Positions 43,959-55,260 of a DNA stretch of 64,000 nt are shown here, piece after piece. The stretch is from Agelas oroides (taxonomy: Eukaryota > Porifera > Demospongiae > Agelasida > Agelasidae): positions 7,472,566 to 7,536,565 of the forward strand of contig OX422195.1 of assembly GCA_949130485.1 (NCBI GenBank), read 5' to 3'. The translations under genes and the position numbers were made by a program. Numbering within the stretch: the first letter of the stretch is position 1; every line of letters begins with the position of its first letter. The notes below the pieces were generated by a model. That model saw nothing but the letters and a program-made list of their open reading frames with translations. It had not been told where the DNA came from and ran no database searches.

Positions 43959-46474
43959 GGGGTGACTATAGATCGCTTTCATAAGACACGGCTTAATGTA
44001 CTATAAGTATGCACTTACAGAGGGCAACAGGCAGGATTATTTGCATGCTACGTTGACCCTGGCAAGAGAGCTTCTATGAAGGCAATTGGTTGGTTGTAGC
44101 TACTGCTATCCCTTGATTGTGCAGTTGCCCTCCCGAAGCGGTTAGGCCTGCCCATTTGGAAACCGTCTATAGCTTGAACTGAAACTCAATCTCTAATGTG
44201 TGTTAGACATGCAGACCCCCTTATAAACGTAAGGCTTCTGGTCCCTCATAGACATTGCCACCATTCAAGATGAAGAGGTCCCTTCTCCAGATGACTACAA
44301 GATTGAGAAGAAATTTGAAATGGTGACCATGACTACCCCTCTCTCCCTCTCTCGCTCTGCTTGTATTTGGTAGATGTTGATTACTATTGTACATGTGTAG
44401 TGTGGTAACTGTGGTAACAGCAATCTACTCTCTGCAGGGTACCATGGCAAACATGTTCTACCACCCCATTGGGATTGTCCTCTATTACATCTGCATCTGC
44501 CTCTACCTCTATGGAGACCTGGCCATTTTCACTGTTGCCATACCAAAATCTTTTAGAACAGCTGTGTGGTAAGTGGCTCATCCATCTCAATCATTTAAGA
44601 TACAGCAGTATGATGTTCCATCTGCCTATACTGCAAAGAAAGAGAGTACATTCCACACTCTGTAGTGCAAACCTCATTGAGAACCAATAGTATGGGTGTT
44701 CTTATTTCAGTTTACGTACAGTTGAATGTAGCTATCCATGCCAGCCATTACCAGGTTTGCTACTTATCTGTGATTGAAATATTTTGAGAGGCAACTTGGT
44801 TGATGTGAAAGCAGGAAAAAAAAAAGCTCTAGCAAGCACTAAAATGTGGCAGTAAAAGTATCTACCTTGATCTACTAAGCAACGCCATTGATACTGTAGG
44901 CTGATTTACTACCCTATCTTTTAATTTCTCCACCCCATGCAGTAAAACAGTGTCAGGGATTGCCAACATGACAGCAAATGTGACAATAAACATGACAGAT
45001 CTCTTAAATAGCTCCAACATCTCCAGTAACCTTACAGAAGACATGATAGACCTCTCGAGCTTTGCAGATCCCTCTAATATGACAGATCCCTCTAACGGCA
45101 CCATGGAATACTTCTGCTTTGGGCATGTCACTAAAACACAGGCATATTACATTTTCCTGGTAAGAGAATTCAATTTGTAGTAATGTAGGTTGTAGAATAA
45201 GTGCCTATCAGAGTTCATTCCCAGTCACACAAAACTTGCTCCCTTCCCTTCCCTCTCCCCTCTCCTCCCCCTTCCCTTCCCTCTCCCCTCTCCTCCCCCT
45301 TCCCTTCCCTTCCCTCTCCCCTCTCCTCCCCCTTCCCTTCCCTCTCCCCTCCCCTTCCCTCTCCCCTCCCCTTCCCTCTCAACATCCTCAGTCCATCACA
45401 GTGGTTTTGTTGTGTCCCTGGACTTTCTTCAACCTGACAAGATCCAAATATCTCCAAATCGTCACAGCCATACTTAGGAATATGGGTAAGATGATGCCTG
45501 TAGCATATGTATTTCATTGTGTGTTAAAACAAAGCTGCTTATAATGTTAACAATGGCATATCAGTATTTTTACATATGTGCATCCTAAACATATTGCCGT
45601 ACACACACACACTCTCACATACGCACACACACATGCACACCACACACACCACACATTCTCATACACAGCAATCACCCTGATGGTGGTAATAGCCATTGTC
45701 CAATTGGGCCAGGGGGACGTCGCCAACCCCCTCCCCCCTGCTGCCACACTCACAGGATTCCCGGTGCTCTTTGGTGTCAGTATCTATGGCTTCATGTGCC
45801 AGCATTCTCTGCCAGGACTGATCACCCCAATGAAGTCAAAGAAAAACGTCCTGATACTCGTAGCGACTGAGTTCATGCTGAGTCTTACTTTGTACCACTT
45901 GGTGGCCTTCACGGGAGCTTATCGATTCCCCCTGAGAGAACTTCATGACCTGTACACGATTAACTTTTTTACTGTCTCAACTCTTTCCGCTGGTGAAACA
46001 GCATTGACCGTGATTGGGTATTATTTGGTACTGTACCCTGTGTTTGCATTAAGCACGAACTTTCCAGTTGTTTCAATCACACTTCGTGAGAACTTGAAAG
46101 GATTGGCAAGATTCATTGCAAGGCGCTGGATCAAAGACAAGCCCTTTCCTCTGTTGATCGATAGGGTTTTATTTCCAATACTTGCGATTGCACCACCCAT
46201 CATTATTGCCTTTGCAACTGAAAATATTGAAATTCTTGTCAGTATCACCGGCTCCTTCCCTGGGATTGGTGTCCAGTATGTGATTCCAGCGACACTCGTT
46301 TTAGCCAGTCGATATGCTATAAAACGAAAGTATGGCAAGTATGACAACGCACACAAGTCACCCTTTGGCCACATTTCATTTTTCATTGGTATATTTATAT
46401 GGACAGTTGTGAGCATTATTCTAATAATAGCTGATGATGTCCTCAATATTGTGAAAAACAAATTCTCTTACTAA
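42437..46474 (+). CDS. TMEM104: Transmembrane protein 104, copy 1, 560 aa
   Basis: Eight exons keep phase: 42437-42490, 42865-43113, 43854-43914, 44252-44322, 44438-44568, 44943-45159, 45392-45485, 45669-46474. TMEM104 is a member of the amino-acid/auxin permease superfamily (relative of SLC36/SLC38) with about ten or eleven spans and no settled substrate. Family blocks: LPKAFSEAGM, YMIEAMAAANAY, YHPIGIVLYYICICLYLYGD, FGVSIYGFMCQHSLPGLITP, FALSTNFPVVSITLREN, GVQYVIPATL, HKSPFGHISFFIG. Exon 6 encodes a large loop with many Asn-X-Ser/Thr sequons (NMT, NVT, NSS, NLT, NGT), clearly luminal or extracellular. The exon 7 acceptor follows a very long pyrimidine tract. Intron positions equal those of copy 2. 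Confidence 0.92.
43914..43955. repeat. (GT)n microsatellite
   Basis: About 20 GT units starting at the exon 3 donor of TMEM104 copy 1, so the splice donor is itself part of the repeat. An (AC)n tract lies at 45600-45660 before exon 8. Confidence 0.9.
45236..45391. repeat. Polypyrimidine minisatellite before TMEM104 copy 1 exon 7
   Basis: Irregular CCCTTCCCTCTCCCCTCTCC units running to the exon 7 acceptor; no purine-rich break. The paralogous intron of copy 2 (50340-50565) has a different pyrimidine repeat (CCCT)n with CTCTGACCT interruptions. Confidence 0.85.
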
Positions 46475-46575
46475 ATATATATTTAGTAGTTTCATTTTAA
46501 GTGTTATGAGTTGTATAGTGAATGGAAGATCATGACAACAGCTGTAGATGTTATGCTTGACGTAACAACCAAACA

Positions 46576-46988
46576 TGGCGTCCCGAGTGCGAGCAGTGAC
46601 AGTGTTGTGGAGAAGGAGTACCTGCCTCCTCACTGCTCGATCACTGCACAGCTGTCCACCCTGGGCTCTCCTGCCGGCTGCCACCGGCCCACATCACCTG
46701 GTGCCTCAGTGATCGCAGCCAGCAGACAGATGTCTCCCCTGCCCCCACACCAGCTTCTCGAGGAAAATTTGACCATGCTACGGAATTTGTGGTCACCAAG
46801 CTGGATGAAGTTGTGAATTGGTCAAGGAAGGGTTCTCTCTGGCCAATGACCTTTGGTCTGGCATGTTGTGCTGTTGAAATGATGCATGCAGCTGCCCCAA
46901 GATATGACATGGATCGGTTTGGGGTGGTGTTTCGAGCAAGCCAGCGCCAGTCTGACTGTATGATTGTGGCAGGAACCCCGACCAACAA
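46576..46988 (+). pseudogene. NDUFS7: Truncated NDUFS7 copy
   Basis: Starts with an ATG and a typical mitochondrial presequence ([20 protein letters not shown]), runs into an in-frame TGA at about 46711, and changes frame. It then reads [40 protein letters not shown] and [20 protein letters not shown], which is the N2 4Fe-4S cluster region of complex I subunit NDUFS7/PSST (the CC pair is visible). It ends abruptly there; the cluster's remaining cysteine motifs and the C-terminal third are missing. No introns and no poly-A tail are visible, so it may be a 3'-truncated retrocopy or a shuffled fragment. It sits 184 bp before TMEM104 copy 2. Confidence 0.85.
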
Positions 46989-47171
46989 GATGGCACCTGC
47001 TTGGAAGACCAGGAAGTCATGTGATGATTACATAATGCCTGATGGTATACGATATAGCGCATATATCGCGCGAATGTGACCTCGTGCGTGCAACTATTTA
47101 TGGTACATGGTGCCGCAACTTGCGATCCGCCGATCGTCTAGTCTCTCGTCGCACTTGACAGAAGTTGAACG

Positions 47172-50100
47172 ATGGGAGACAAGCCGTCGGAGAAGGAGGG
47201 AGGCACTTATTCTTCAGCCGTAAGTCGAGACAAAAAAAATGAACGTCTTAGGCGAATACTAAATCCCTCTACAGCGACTACAGTCAGGCCTAGCTAATAG
47301 GCTATGTTGTGCTGATGTGTTGTTCAGCTGATAGTAGTATAAGCAGTGTTGGTTTAGTATCCACCCTTCCCCATTCCCCTGATGATGTGAACGTTCATCT
47401 CAAAACTTTGAAGTAGAAGAACTGGTTAGAACATGTGGCGTGCTGGTCTCCAGTCCAACACTTTAAGGACTAGAAGAACTGGTCTAGTTTGGTTAGAACA
47501 TGTGCTTGTCAACAGTCCAACACTAGGTCACCACTAACCCTTATAGTTTGTTTATTCCAGTCATCCATATTTTCTACTTGTGAAGTTCATATTTCATGTT
47601 GACAACCCTACACTAACCTTGTTTATTCCAGTCACCACGGAGACACTGTTTCCTTTTCTCCAACAACGCACACATGCTTTCAATCAGTTCGGGTTTGTCT
47701 ACATCTTCAACCTAATCATTGGTGTTGGTGCACTGGCACTTCCGAAGGCCTTCAGTAATGCTGGTCTGGTGCTAGGGACAATTCTCCTCATCCTCCTTGG
47801 CTTTGTGAGCTACATGACGACCACATACATGATTGAAGCCATGGCCGCAGCCAATGCCTATGCTAAGTTGGAACAGAGGAAGAAGCGCTCATCAGAGAAT
47901 ACCTGTCCCAATGACATACAGAAGATCAATCAGGTATGAAGCTTCAGAGATCAAGTAAGCCGACAAAGTATAATGCCACTCCAAATTGATTCCATTTCCC
48001 GCCCACGTGTATATACCTCACAATTTTGTTTGATTGCATAATTGATTCGGACAAGTTAAATGTGATTGATAAGTTAAATATGATAATATATGTTTGTCAG
48101 GTTTGGAACACTTTCAGTCACTGCATGCAGTACCTAGTCACACTGTCAAATATGCTAGTACTGGGATGTTAAAGTGACAGGCGATGCTTTCATGATTCTC
48201 GACACCAGTAATGATAAGAATAACAAACTGTCCATTTGCATGCTTAAGAAATTTCTCTGCAAAGAAATCAACTTGGAGTGTGCTAATGGTGTGTGCATGT
48301 TGTGTTTTTTTTTTAAATCTGGGAAGACCTACTAACACTGTAGAGGACAGACATGAGACCATATGTGGTTATTTCTAACCTGCTTGTTGCAATAGTAACT
48401 AACATCTGTGTAGATAGTGGACACTCAGTGACAACAGAGGAGTAGGCATGGCATGTGTATGGTTTTGAAGTGCCGTAGATTGGGAAATTTTTGCCGTTAA
48501 AATATTTTTGCCAGAGTGACGAAAATTAAACGTGCGAAAATAAAATACGTATACATGCTACATTGCAGCGGAACCATCGAGCAACAAAATGTTTTTAACC
48601 CAAAAATTTAAAACGCAAATTATTTTTACTGCGAAAATTTCACGATCTACGTACAGTAGATGTAACTTCAAGCTCACAGCCAAGTGGACCCCACTTCACG
48701 TCATCTTGTGCTCCAACATGCAGAATCATGGAGTGTCTGCAACATGGTTTTCATGTGGTATAATACTACCTGTTAATTGTTTGAAACTCTAGCAACTAAG
48801 TTTGTGCATTCAAAGATAGAAAGGGAAGGCAGTCCATATCTGAAATTGTTGATAGAAATTGATGTATTCTCTGCAGACATGTTCTGATTGCGATTCAGTC
48901 ACTGATGTCGAAGAGACGACTCCTCTCATCCTAACATCGGTGGAAGGTATGAACCAGAGTACATACAAGAAATTAATCCCTTGGGGTTGGGGGGGGGGGG
49001 GGGGGGGCTAGCTGGAGATAACTTTGATGTGTGTACAACACACATAACTGGTCCCTTGTAGACAAGACCACAGCTGAAGATGATGATGATGTTCCTCCTC
49101 CAGATGACTATGAGATTGAGAAGAAGTTTGAAATGGTGAGTACCTTCCCCCCTCTCCCCAACCCCCTCTCTCTCTCTCTCTCTCTCTGAATAAAGGTACC
49201 TTGCTCAAGGGCAGATCTGATGGGACTAGAGAGGTGCTAGCGGCACTGACAAAAGCATTTATAGTGGCATCATGTCAACATTTACTTTGCTATACATGGT
49301 ACTCAAATGTATTGTAACTCGTCCCCGAAAAGAGCATCTGCCACTTGGTTGCTAACCCATGGAACATGTAAGGTACTTTGACAAGGGCCCAAGTTCAGAA
49401 ATGCCTTCTCCAAGACCTTACAGATACACCCCCTTCCCACTTCCTCCCCTTGTGGGTTGCTGGTCAATTCGACTTCACATTCTTCATCAGTTGAGCTCCC
49501 CCTCCCACTTTCACAATCCTGAATCTATGCATGCATAGTTATGTGTGGTGCTGGTGCATGTTAATCACAGTCTACTCTCTGCAGGGTACCATGGCAAACA
49601 TGTTCTACCATCCCATTGGGATTGTCCTCTACTATATCTGTATCTGTCTCTATCTCTATGGAGACCTGTCCATCTATGCTGTCGCTATACCAAAGTCATT
49701 CAAAACAGCTGTGTGGTAAGTGGATCATCCATGCTGTCGCCCTTCTTTGCATTTCTGGACAGACTCGCACAGTAATGGATTATTATTTGAAACTCTTAAG
49801 AGGAGAAAAGCATAATTAGTGCACCTGCAATGTTATCCTCTGCTTAGCTTCATCTAACATAGTTGATACTACTGGTTGATTAACGACTGTTACCTTTTCT
49901 TCTTCCCATACAGTAAACATGTGGTCATCAATTCCACCAACACAACGGGAAACATGACGGAAGACATGATTGACCTCTTGAATAGCTCCAATAACTCCGT
50001 TGACACAAACTGCTTCGGACAGGTCACACAAACACAGGCTTATTACATTTTCCTGGTGAGAAATTTACTGTGTAGCTTCTGAAGCAAGAGATGTCCAGGA

Positions 50101-52609
50101 TCACCATCAAAGGCTAAGTAGTAGTGGCTTTGATCTCCTTTTGTTCTTTCTTTGTTCCCTAATCCCAACCCTAACCCTAACCCCACCCCCTGGACATGTA
50201 ATGAGAAGCCCTTCATAAGTTTAGAGAAGAGTGCCAGCATGATGGAGTTACATTTCCAGGACATATGAACAACCTTGAAATGATCTGGCATGCAAGCCAC
50301 CTAGTGTATAACAAACCTGTCAGTAACAAGTATCACTCCTTTTCCTCCCTTCTCTCCCTTTGGGTTTCCCTCCTCTCTCTGGCCTCCCTCTGACCTCCCT
50401 CCCTCCCTCCCTCCCTCCCTCCCTCCCTCTGACCTCCCTCCCTCCCTCCCTCCCTCCCTCCCTCCCTCCCTCCCTCTGACCTCCCTCCCTCCCTTTGGCT
50501 TCCCCTCCTCCCTCTGACCTCCCTCCCTTTGGCTTCCCCTCCTCCCTCTGGCCTCCCTCCCTCAGGCCATCACAGTGGTTTTGTTGTGTCCTTGGACCTT
50601 CTTCAACCTGACAAAGTCCAAATATCTGCAGCTCCTCACAACCATCTTGAGGAACGTTGGTAAGATGATGCATGTTGTTCAAGCTTTTCTACTCGGCCTA
50701 AGCTAATTATTCACATCACCTCTCCTATTATTTCGAGGATGAACCTGAGCGAGCCTCTCACAAGCGTGACTGCATTGCGCATGCACATGTTAATGCTGAC
50801 CACTTACCATAAATTTCAAATGAGCGCATTCAAATACTTCACAAAACTTGCGTTTCCATGTGGTTGCGTGCACAAATTCACTTCTGCTTAGCGAGAGAGT
50901 GTGAATGCCAAATGGCTACTGCCAGACTGTATTGTGAGTGTGAAAGAGACCATGAGTGAAGACAATTGAAATTGAACTACACACGGTAACTTCTTGCTTC
51001 TGCATGCTACCTGAACTTGGTATATCTGTGAAGACAGGCTTTCAGTCAGTCAGACATGGTGGTTGATGGAGGTAAAGTGTCCTGCATGAACAATGCTCAT
51101 TCATGGCAAAGACTCAGCTCATGATTTGAGTGTGAACCTTTAGCCCATGCCAGTGTAGCTGCCCTGGCTAACAAACACTGCTACTCATCATGTGTTGTCT
51201 GTGTGCCATGAACTGGTGGTGCGCTGCTCGCTCAGGCTCACCCCACAATGATCAAGCATCTGCCTAGTATAAAATAATTGGGGACGTTGGTATAAACTTA
51301 TTTGTCAAAAATAAAACTGGCTTCACAAAAAGACTGTGGTTTCAACAATGGAAAACCACGCCCATTTCTTGTCCCAAAGCTAAATGACAACGTGGTGAGT
51401 GTGTTCATTGGTTAAGTGCATGCAGGATGCCATTGTTGCTGAGGAGAGCTTGAGAGATCGAAAGCAAGCTTGAGTTGGGCAACAGCTTGGCATTAGTGCC
51501 CTCGTCAGTGAGCTGGTCAGCCATTATTTTTACATTTCACATGGTTCGAACTTTTGCAAATTATGCACAATGTGAGAAAATCCCTACTATGCTACAAAAA
51601 TATGCATGCATAATTAGAACATGCCCATTTTCCACACTGTCCACTTACATTAAGTCATATTCTCCCCTTGCCACACACATACACACATACCAACACTATG
51701 GCGGGATCTCCTTGCCACACACATACACACACACCAACACTATGGCGGGATCTCCTTGCCACACACATACACACACACCAACACTATATTGTACTACACA
51801 CAGCCTTCATCCTGATGGTGGTAATAGCCATTGTCCAATTGGGACAGGGGAACGTCGCCAACCCCCTCCCCCCTGCTGCGACACTCACAGGATTCCCGGT
51901 GCTCTTTGGTGTCAGTATCTATGCCTTCATGTGCCAGCATTCTCTGCCAGGGATGATCACCCCAATGAAGACAAAGAAAAACATCTTGGTACTGACGGCA
52001 GTTGATTTTGCACTAATTCTTGTTTTCTACCTTCTATTGGCCTTTACGGGAGCTTTTCGATTCACCTACGGACAACTAAAAGATCTGTACACGTTGAACT
52101 TTTTTACTGTCTCAACTGCTTCCGCTGCTGAAACGACATTGACCGTGATTGGGTACTATTTGGCGCTGTTTCCTGTGTTCACGTTAAGCACAAACTTCCC
52201 GATTATTTCAATCACACTTCGTGAAAACCTGAAGGAACTAGCAAGACTCATTGCAAGGCGCTGGATCAAAGACAAGCCCTTTCCTCTGTTGATTGATAGG
52301 ATTTTATTCCCATTAGTTGCGATTGCACCACCCATCATTATTGCCTTTGCAACTGAAAATGTAGAATTTCTTGTCAGTATCACCGGCTCCTTCCCTGGGG
52401 TTGGTGTCCAGTATGTGATACCGGCGACACTTGCTTTTGCCGGTCGATATGTTATAAAACGGAAGTTTGGCAAGTATGACAACACACACAAGTCACCCTT
52501 TGGTCATGTTGTATTTTTCATTGGTATTCTTATATGGACCGTTGTCAGCGTTATTCTAATAATAGCAGACGATGTCCTTAAAATTGTGCAAAACACGTTT
52601 TTTGATTAA
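47172..52609 (+). CDS. TMEM104: Transmembrane protein 104, copy 2, 536 aa
   Basis: Eight exons with the same boundaries and phases as copy 1: 47172-47219, 47688-47933, 48877-48946, 49062-49135, 49585-49715, 49914-50055, 50566-50659, 51804-52609. Exon 8 and exon 5 are very similar to copy 1 (LPPAATLTGFPVLFGVSIYAF, RLIARRWIKDKPFPLLIDR), while the acidic N-terminal loop (exons 3-4) and the glycosylated loop (exon 6, with about five sequons instead of about ten) have diverged. This is a DNA-level tandem duplication since introns are shared. Both copies look intact. Intron 7 (50660-51803) contains CACACACATACAC-type repeats near its end and nothing else recognised. Confidence 0.92.
48471..48656. 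mobile_element. MITE with CCGTAGATTGGGAAATTTTTGC ends
   Basis: Short inverted ends (GTAGATTGGGAAATTTTTGC and GCGAAAATTTCACGATCTAC) and GCGAAAAT motifs inside, related to the 40406 element. In intron 2 of TMEM104 copy 2. Confidence 0.6.
50340..50565. repeat. (CCCT)n pyrimidine tract before TMEM104 copy 2 exon 7
   Basis: Runs of CTCCCTCCCTCC broken by CTCTGACCT and TTTGGCTTCCCCTCC, reaching the exon 7 acceptor at 50565. CCCTAACCCTAACCCC, a telomere-like scrap, lies at about 50169-50186. Confidence 0.88.
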
Positions 52610-52695
52610 TTTTGTCTCCATGTTGTGCACAACTGTTTGTTTGTAATGGAAAATGATGTTTCACAAACTGACATTGTGTCTTTAGTTACTTCACC

Positions 52696-52949
52696 CAAGA
52701 GCGCATAAGAACGGCGGCTTGAGTAAGAGTGTGTAACTCCAATAGAGGCCCGTAGTCCAGTCAAAATTATTGAATTGTACTTAAAATAGAACACCCGGTC
52801 ACGTGCTTAGCAACAACACTTATATTTATGTCTATGCAGCATGTGCAGTACATGTTACTATTTTTAGTACTGGCAGTAAATTCCGACCGGTTTCAAATTT
52901 TACGAAGTTACACACTCTTACTCTAGCTGCCTGTTCTTATGCGCTCTTG
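52696..52949. mobile_element. MITE family M2 copy, 254 bp
   Basis: CAAGAGCGCATAAGAACGG ends. Located 87 bp after the TMEM104 copy 2 stop. The flanks do not show a clean duplication. The remainder of 52610-53108 is featureless. Confidence 0.75.
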
Positions 52950-53108
52950 AATTCAGTTGCTTGGACTGGCTGGAATTAAGGCAAGAATTCAATGCTAGCT
53001 ACAAAAGCATGATCGTGACTGTGAATAAACTATATCGATAGGATTAAAAACTGAACACACACTGCTATAACATGCAACAAACTTTCATACAACCTTTCAC
53101 AACAGATG

Positions 53109-54523
53109 TCATGCCAGCCTTCTCAGTATTGCAACTGCACGTCTGTACTGTTTCTTGGAAACTTCTAAAAAGAGAAAATTAATCAGTAAATTTCCGCTTC
53201 ATTCCCGATAGCAAAATCATGTGTCATTGTGTAAGCATATGCTACGTATTCTTTAATGTTCAAACTCTTTTTATGAAATACAAGCTGGTGACCACCTATA
53301 ATTTTATAGGGACTTTTTCAGTTGCGGCATTCAACACACAAGTAGCACAACTGTGACTACAACCCTCCAACTTACTGAATCCACTTTCCAATTTGTCTCT
53401 ATCGTATCCTTCAAGCATTTCCTGGGCCTTCTCCACAGCCAGCCGCCTCTGGTTGCCCTGCAAGCCTTCCAGGTACCTCAGTAGAACCTTGAACTCTGGT
53501 TTTGGGACCTACACACAGCATAATTCAATACAACATGTATCAAGACCTGTGCAGCAACCTGTACAAAAAGCATCTAGGCTTTTTTTTTTATTAGGGAGAT
53601 GTGGTTCATTGGTTGTTCATGCAGATCCATAAACAGTTTCATGCCAAGGTCGTTGCTAGCTTTGTAGCCACTTGGGTTCCATCAAGAGTTCATAACAGTA
53701 AGAGTGTGCAACTCCCATATGGTTTCTATATTGGCTATCTGGACACAATATGACGTAGGCTATCAGCACTGAATATTGCAAGATGTGAAAACAGCAGCAA
53801 AGAGGCGGGCTTTTGCTAGACTGTTCACAGTTTCATGCTAAGGTCATTCCTAGCTTCCATTTGGGTTCCATCCATGCTTTCTCACAACAACAGGTGATGA
53901 AAAGCCAAATGGAGGCCTAGAAACAAGGCTATATATTGCTGTCTAAATTTCAAGAAACTTATAATGCCACTAAGTTAGCACATTGTCATAACCTGGTCTT
54001 CCTCATACATGTTCTGCAGTAGCCAGAACTGTGCCTTCTTCCTGAAGCACCAACAGCTTCTGTTATTGTCCCAGAGGTGGAGATACTGCAGGGCAGCCTC
54101 TTTTCCCACTCCACTCTTCTTAGCCTGTAGTCCCTTCTTTCCCTTTTTGCTCTTAGAATTTCGAGTTCCTGTCATTTCTTGAGCTCCATTTAGGCCCAAA
54201 GATTCCTCTGATTTTTTCTCACAGCTTCTTTCCTCCTTGTCCACAGGACATCTTGCACTCTCTTGCTTCCTGGAGTTAGCTGAGTCCTCAACTTGTAGAC
54301 CGACTTGCAATGAAGCAGTGATCTTTCTCTTCTTGTGTTTCTGTTTAAGAGAGTGGCTTTCTTTGTCAGTACCTGCTGTCCTACAGCCCAAGGTATCCCC
54401 TGCTCCTATCTCTTGACCAAATACCTTTCTCCTCTGCTTTGCTTTTGGGTACATCTCCCTGCCATTATTCTGAGGATCTCTGTCTGAAAGCTTTCGCTTG
54501 TACTTCTTCTTGTTAACATCCAT
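53109..54523 (-). CDS. C7orf50: C7orf50-family protein, 239 aa
   Basis: Three exons keep phase: 53993-54523, 53376-53508, 53109-53164. The N-terminal two thirds are Lys-rich and disordered (KKKYKRKL, KHKKRK, SKSKKGKKG), suggesting nucleolar localisation. The conserved C-terminal part reads ALQYLHLWDNNRSCWCFRKK, QFWLLQNMYEEDQ, LLRYLEGLQGNQRRLAVEKA, matching the DUF2373 region of human C7orf50 (WKF domain) as I recall it. Function is poorly known; RNA-binding and ribosome-related roles have been suggested for the family. It starts only 50 bp after the OXLD1 stop on the same strand. Confidence 0.85.
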
Positions 54524-54573
54524 TTATTGTAGGTACAAACACAAAGAAAGTTACGGACACACGGAACTGATTC

Positions 54574-54939
54574 CTAATCGTCCTCTTTACTGCTAGGTAA
54601 CTTTTCTCTGAGTTCCAAACTCAAGAAAATCTTTAGGCTCGGATCTTCGATTGTCTTCATAACCTTTTCAGCAGCCTTACCACCATCTCTGTATAAAACA
54701 GCGAGCTCCTGTGCATACTCAATCCACACACAGTTAGCACAGCCACTCATACAACAGGTGGTAGGAGGATCTGGAAGTTGAATATTATCTTCAGCTTCGC
54801 TTTGTGTTGGGGGTGAAATGTGGAAGAAGGCAAACTTGGACTGAATGAGACGACACACTCCTCTGTGGATATTTCTTTGTGTATGTATCCGTATACCTGT
54901 GAGATGATGGAGCCTTTGTGACCAGAGACGGATGCTCAT
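54574..54939 (-). CDS. OXLD1: Oxidoreductase-like domain-containing protein 1, 121 aa
   Basis: Starts with a basic, Arg/His-rich presequence (MSIRLWSQRLHHLTGIRIHT) that fits mitochondrial import. The C-terminal half has LPDPPTTCCMSGCANCVWIE, the CC-x3-C-x2-C motif that defines the oxidoreductase-like N-terminal domain, then EYAQELAVLYRDGG and LKIFLSLELREKL as in human OXLD1. Molecular function is not established. A possible acceptor (TTTTCAG at about 54987) upstream suggests a 5' noncoding exon. OXLD1 diverges from CCDC137 (321 bp between ATGs) and is followed almost directly by C7orf50. Confidence 0.88.
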   Translation of the reverse strand: MSIRLWSQRLHHLTGIRIHTQRNIHRGVCRLIQSKFAFFHISPPTQSEAEDNIQLPDPPTTCCMSGCANCVWIEYAQELAVLYRDGGKAAEKVMKTIEDPSLKIFLSLELREKLPSSKEDD

Positions 54940-55156
54940 ACCCCCAAGGTCAGAGTTTGAGCATTTAAGATGTAGCCAGCGCTGAAAAGGGACACACACA
55001 CACACACACACACACGTTAAAAACATGGAATGAATCGCCAATTACATTCTGACAAAGCGTTGATATGGACACAGTACAGTGAACAGACGTTACAGAGTAA
55101 ACTCACCAAATAAGTGAATAGGCGTGGCCAAAATAGGCATTAATTAGACGACTGCG

Positions 55157-55187
55157 TAGTCTCGTTCCCAGATTGGGTACGAGACTA
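55157..55187. repeat. 31-bp M1-type palindrome
   Basis: TAGTCTCGTTCCCAGATTGG then GTACGAGACTA: two M1-like ends back to back, in the OXLD1/CCDC137 divergent promoter. No 9-bp duplication visible. Confidence 0.6.
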
Positions 55188-55260
55188 CCACGTGTGTGCA
55201 CAGTGAGTAGTTCTACTCCACTATGGTGTAGCCACTGTAGGTGCAAGTGATGATCAGAAG

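Noticed and set aside
45201-45517. Pro/Ser-rich plus ORF and Gly/Glu-rich minus ORF, and the similar ORF at 50320-50682
   Set aside because: They are translations of the polypyrimidine tracts in TMEM104 introns.
46511-47079. Functional NDUFS7 gene
   Set aside because: In-frame stop after the presequence, a frame change, and loss of the C-terminal third including cluster-ligand motifs.
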